Of a stretch of 32,032 bases of DNA, positions 29,791 through 32,032 are shown one piece after another. The notes under the pieces are model-generated. The model was given only the letters and a program-made list of their open reading frames with translations, searched no databases and was not told the origin of the DNA. The stretch is from Chloroflexota bacterium. Lineage in GTDB: Bacteria; Chloroflexota; UBA6077; CF-72. The DNA lies in contig JAFAZN010000138.1 in assembly GCA_019239775.1 (NCBI GenBank), positions 1 to 32,032 of the forward strand, given 5' to 3'. The position numbers and the translations under genes were made by a program. Numbering within the stretch: the first letter of the stretch is position 1; each line of letters opens with the position of its first letter.

Positions 29791-31027
29791 CCGAAACCAG
29801 TCGCACCAGGTCGGTCTGCTGCCGCGTGGTGACGCGCACCTGGTTGCCAGGTGTGATCACGACGTTGATCTCCGAGCGGACGCCAAAGCTGGACAGGTAG
29901 ATCCCGGGCTCGATCGAAAACGCCGCGCCCGGTCGCAACAGACGGGTGTCGTGCGTCTCGAAGTCGTCGATGTTGACCCCGTCGCCGTGGGCGCCGAGCC
30001 ATCCAATCGAGTGCCCGGTGCGGTGGGTGAATGCCTTGCCGTAGCCAGCCTTCTCGATCACGCCCCGTGCCACGCGATCCACTTCGCCACCCTGGACCGG
30101 CTCGCTGTTTCCAACGCGCTCCTCGATGAAAGCGACCGCGGCATCGCGTGCGGAGCGGACGGTCTCCCAGATTCGCAGATGGTCTCCGGGGACAGGATCC
30201 GCGGCCGTCGCCACCCAGGTGATGTCGGCATAGGCGCCAACGCCACCGTCGGGTCGATCGATCTCGCGCGCCCACAGATCGGTCAGTACCAGGTCGCCTG
30301 ATTTGATCGGCAAGGCGAGCTCGGCATTCGGCGCGTAGTGCGGATCGCCCGCGTGGCGGTTGACGGCGACGATGGGCGGATGATCGGACTCGAGCCCGTG
30401 CTCCTGCATCAGGCGCACCAGGTGCTGCTGCGCTTCGACCTCGTTCCACTCCACGCCCATGCCGAGCCGACTTTGCATCGCCGAGAAGAGACCGTCTTTG
30501 CAGCGGTCGAGGCCTTCGGCGGCGCGCTGGTGGGAGGCGATGTCCGCGGAGTCCCAGGCGGCGACGACGGCGGCGAGCACGTCGGCTGAGGTCGCAACTT
30601 CGACCCCGAGGGACCGCACCAGCTCCAGGGTCCCTCCATCCACGCGACTGACGTAAGGGATGGCGTTGCCCGGCGAATACTCCATGAGTACGCGGCGCGC
30701 GCCATGGAGCAGCTGGGAGAGCTCGGTTACCAGCTCATCGCGCCCGCCGTACGGTCGGACAGTCAGCCCGAGGCGCCCGAGGTTGCCTGCGTCGACGTGG
30801 TGGATGAGCAGCCGCGGGTCGCCGTCTATCGGGATGTAGAGGAACGCCCGCCTTGTTGACTTGAGTTGGCCGGGGCTGCCGAGTAGCCGAGAAAACGCCG
30901 GGTTCGACCCACGAAAGTCATACACCAGCCATCCATCAGCGGCCGCGCGGTCCAGCTCATCGGCGATCCGCCCGCCGCGTCGGTACAGCAGCAAATCCGC
31001 CCGCGAGGCAGTATCAGAAGTTGCCAT
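29783..31027 (-). CDS. M24-family metallopeptidase (Xaa-Pro aminopeptidase-like)
   Basis: The 414-aa product has a creatinase-type N-terminal domain (about 1-160) and a pita-bread M24 domain with the five metal ligands: Asp in LVLTDLWARE, Asp in GAYADITWV, His in THRTGHSIGW, Glu in FSIEPGIYL and Glu in VRSEINVVI. Enzymes of this group remove an N-terminal residue before proline or process related dipeptides; cytoplasmic, usually Mn- or Co-dependent. The ATG at 31027 is preferred to an upstream one at 31063, which adds only a short unmatched extension. Substrate specificity is not readable here. It ends overlapping the response regulator gene by 8 bp. Confidence 0.9.
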   Translation of the reverse strand: MATSDTASRADLLLYRRGGRIADELDRAAADGWLVYDFRGSNPAFSRLLGSPGQLKSTRRAFLYIPIDGDPRLLIHHVDAGNLGRLGLTVRPYGGRDELVTELSQLLHGARRVLMEYSPGNAIPYVSRVDGGTLELVRSLGVEVATSADVLAAVVAAWDSADIASHQRAAEGLDRCKDGLFSAMQSRLGMGVEWNEVEAQQHLVRLMQEHGLESDHPPIVAVNRHAGDPHYAPNAELALPIKSGDLVLTDLWAREIDRPDGGVGAYADITWVATAADPVPGDHLRIWETVRSARDAAVAFIEERVGNSEPVQGGEVDRVARGVIEKAGYGKAFTHRTGHSIGWLGAHGDGVNIDDFETHDTRLLRPGAAFSIEPGIYLSSFGVRSEINVVITPGNQVRVTTRQQTDLVRLVSAT

Positions 31028-31206
31028 CAGTGCAGGAGCCACAGTGTACGGCTCGCACGCCATGCGCGGCTCCGCGCCCGTGATGCTCGCACCTTCGGAC
31101 CCGCGTCAGCGGCGAGGACCACACCCGTAGGGAATCCCCACTCGCTGAAGTGGACCACGTCCGTGCGCAGCACCACTCCGTGAGGAGCATCACCCCCGCG
31201 GCGTTC

Positions 31207-31235
31207 TTGCACTTCGCGAACGTATGAGCTATAAA
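31207..31235 (+). promoter_or_regulatory. Strong sigma-70-type promoter of an unassigned unit
   Basis: TTGCAC (31207-31212), a 17-nt spacer and TATAAA (31230-31235) make the best housekeeping-type promoter seen in the window. Transcription should start near 31242. No recognised gene follows before the terminator at 31417-31455. Confidence 0.65.
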
Positions 31236-31241
31236 CGTTGT

Positions 31242-31455
31242 GAACCACGTAGGGCTGATTGCCCGGAAGGAGGTGCTAAGCGAAAGCGATGCATTTGACC
31301 ATCCGGAACATCATGTCGAGAGATTGTCGCTGGCAGGTGGATTGCTAGCGCCCCAGCAGTGGGTTTAGTCAGTGAGGCTGGGGCAGCCGTCGACAAGACG
31401 ATTGCGTTGAATCATCGAGGTCGCCTGTGAGTACCAAACCAGGCGGCCTCGTTTT
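31242..31455 (+). ncRNA. Unassigned short transcription unit (small RNA or small peptide)
   Basis: Between a strong promoter and an intrinsic terminator lies about 210 nt without a recognised gene. A near-perfect Shine-Dalgarno AAGGAGGT sits at 31267-31274. The first ATG after it (31289, 14 nt away) opens a 19-codon frame ending at TAG 31346-31348. Another frame from GTG 31240 runs 42 codons across the Shine-Dalgarno. An 8-bp stem (GCCCCAGC at 31350-31357 with GCTGGGGC at 31377-31384) follows. It may be a small regulatory RNA, or a leader or peptide gene. It resembles no RNA family I can identify. Confidence 0.4.
31417..31455 (+). terminator. Intrinsic terminator of the unassigned unit
   Basis: GAGGTCGCCTG (31417-31427) pairs with CAGGCGGCCTC (31440-31450) over 11 bp with one G-T pair and a 12-nt loop, then GTTTT. 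It lies about 30 bp upstream of the small basic protein gene. Confidence 0.65.
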
Positions 31456-31485
31456 GCGTGCTGAACCGTAGAATCCTACGAACAC

Positions 31486-31677
31486 ATGACCAAGATTTCC
31501 GAGCTCCGTCGCGGCCGCTCGATGCAGAGCCGCGCCAAGCGCTCCCGATTGCGCCGTCGCCAACCCCGCTTCGCGGCCAAAAGCATTCGTTCGGCGTATA
31601 AAGCCGCCCCCCGGATTCCCCGACCGACCCAGCCATACCTGGGCACTGACGTGAACGTGGCGGATCTGCTGAGTTAG
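31486..31677 (+). CDS. Small, very basic hypothetical protein
   Basis: The 63-aa open frame starts at ATG 31486 and encodes MTKISELRRGRSMQSRAKRS followed by an Arg-rich helix-like stretch (RLRRRQPRFAAKSIRSAYKAA), a Pro-rich segment and the acidic end DVNVADLLS. Third positions are mostly G or C, as in real genes here. The protein is strongly basic in its first two thirds and could bind RNA or DNA, perhaps at the ribosome, but it is not L34 or any ribosomal protein I recognise. No Shine-Dalgarno precedes the ATG. It is 17 bp from the T-run of the 16S terminator, which lies on the opposite strand. Confidence 0.45.
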   Translation: MTKISELRRGRSMQSRAKRSRLRRRQPRFAAKSIRSAYKAAPRIPRPTQPYLGTDVNVADLLS

Positions 31678-31693
31678 CCTGATAGATAGGCAC

Positions 31694-31727
31694 AAAAAAG
31701 CGGTCCGGCTTGTGCGCTCGGACCGCC
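31694..31727 (-). terminator. Strong intrinsic terminator downstream of the 16S gene
   Basis: On the minus strand an 8-bp perfect GC-rich stem (GCGGTCCG arm at 31726-31719, CGGACCGC arm at 31707-31700, 11-nt loop) is followed immediately by TTTTTT (31699-31694). It lies about 170 nt beyond the 16S 3' end, in the direction of 16S transcription. Confidence 0.9.
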
Positions 31728-31849
31728 CACCCCGTGCGGGGGGCACCTGAACGAAGAGGAGAGTGGAGCAGAGCAATCTGCGACGTACGCGCCGAGTAGG
31801 TGACGTCGGGGTGTGAGACCTCGGTGGGATCGACCTGGGAAAAACCCTG

Positions 31850-31885
31850 ACTACGAACCCGTAGCCAAAGCTACGAATCAGTAGT
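31850..31885 (-). repeat. Imperfect 16-bp stem-loop just after the 16S 3' end
   Basis: On the minus strand ACTACTGATTCGTAGC, a TTTG loop and GCTACGGGTTCGTAGT form a stem of 16 positions with a single mismatch and a few G-T pairs, only about 12 nt past the mature 16S end. It could be a processing signal for the precursor. Confidence 0.7.
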
Positions 31886-31894
31886 TGAGCTCCC

Positions 31895-32032
<138 letters not shown>

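Noticed and set aside
31027..31248. 73-codon minus-strand frame upstream of the M24 peptidase
   Set aside because: It overlaps the peptidase leader, has no Shine-Dalgarno and no recognisable pattern, and contains the complement of the strong plus-strand promoter.
31255..31285. Possible SRP RNA because of CCCGGAAGGAGG near a CAGG-like context
   Set aside because: Only the GGAAGG part resembles the SRP tetraloop. The conserved AGCAGC and the complementary arm are missing.

Overview
The window is GC-rich, densely coded bacterial chromosome. It starts many genes at GTG, TTG or possibly CTG and packs them with short overlaps. The only taxonomic marker is the last ~135 nt of a 16S rRNA gene on the minus strand at the right edge. 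Its tail resembles Actinobacteria, Chloroflexota and Dormibacterota. The GC content, soil-type trehalose/glycogen genes and a 16S gene that is not followed by 23S suggest a Chloroflexota/Dormibacterota-like organism. This is an inference from a short tail, not a firm placement. Nothing looks like a prophage, insertion sequence, CRISPR array or tRNA.

Left part (1-12.4 kb): a secreted Ala-rich coiled-coil protein runs off the left edge. It is followed by a class V aminotransferase and, convergent to it, a GH63-like hydrolase/psuG pair. Then comes a carbohydrate block: an OmpR-type response regulator overlapping treZ, which overlaps treY by 4 bp, and a convergent alpha-glucan phosphorylase. TreY and TreZ convert maltodextrin or glycogen ends to trehalose, and the phosphorylase releases glucose-1-phosphate, so this block sets how storage glucan is used.

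Middle (12.6-21.9 kb): an Rrf2 regulator with a palindrome in its leader, tsaC/sua5, dnaA, a small Cys/His-rich protein and two consensus DnaA boxes (possible oriC). Next are an ABC permease and a membrane-anchored metallophosphoesterase. A chain on the minus strand then encodes an ECF sigma factor, a zinc-type anti-sigma factor and an ABC ATPase; sigma and anti-sigma overlap by ATGA, and anti-sigma and ATPase apparently by CTGA. The metallophosphoesterase and the ATPase converge on two large perfect inverted repeats. A predicted lipoprotein with its own terminator follows.

Right part (22-32 kb): an unusual AABB-AABB tandem repeat, a NarL-type two-component pair (GAF-PAS kinase and regulator), moaD-moaE with an SRPBCC protein, and an unrecognised protein with a His...Cys arrangement like permuted NlpC/P60 proteins. 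Then come an MFS transporter, a short threonine dehydratase, a 460-bp intergenic region full of stem-loops, a single-domain response regulator and an M24 peptidase. A promoter-to-terminator unit with no recognised gene, a small basic protein, and the 16S 3' end with its own strong terminator close the window. The observations most worth following are the terminator-isolated 16S gene, the gene-less transcription unit beside it, the paired palindromes at 18.1-18.2 kb and the AABB repeat at 22.0-22.2 kb.
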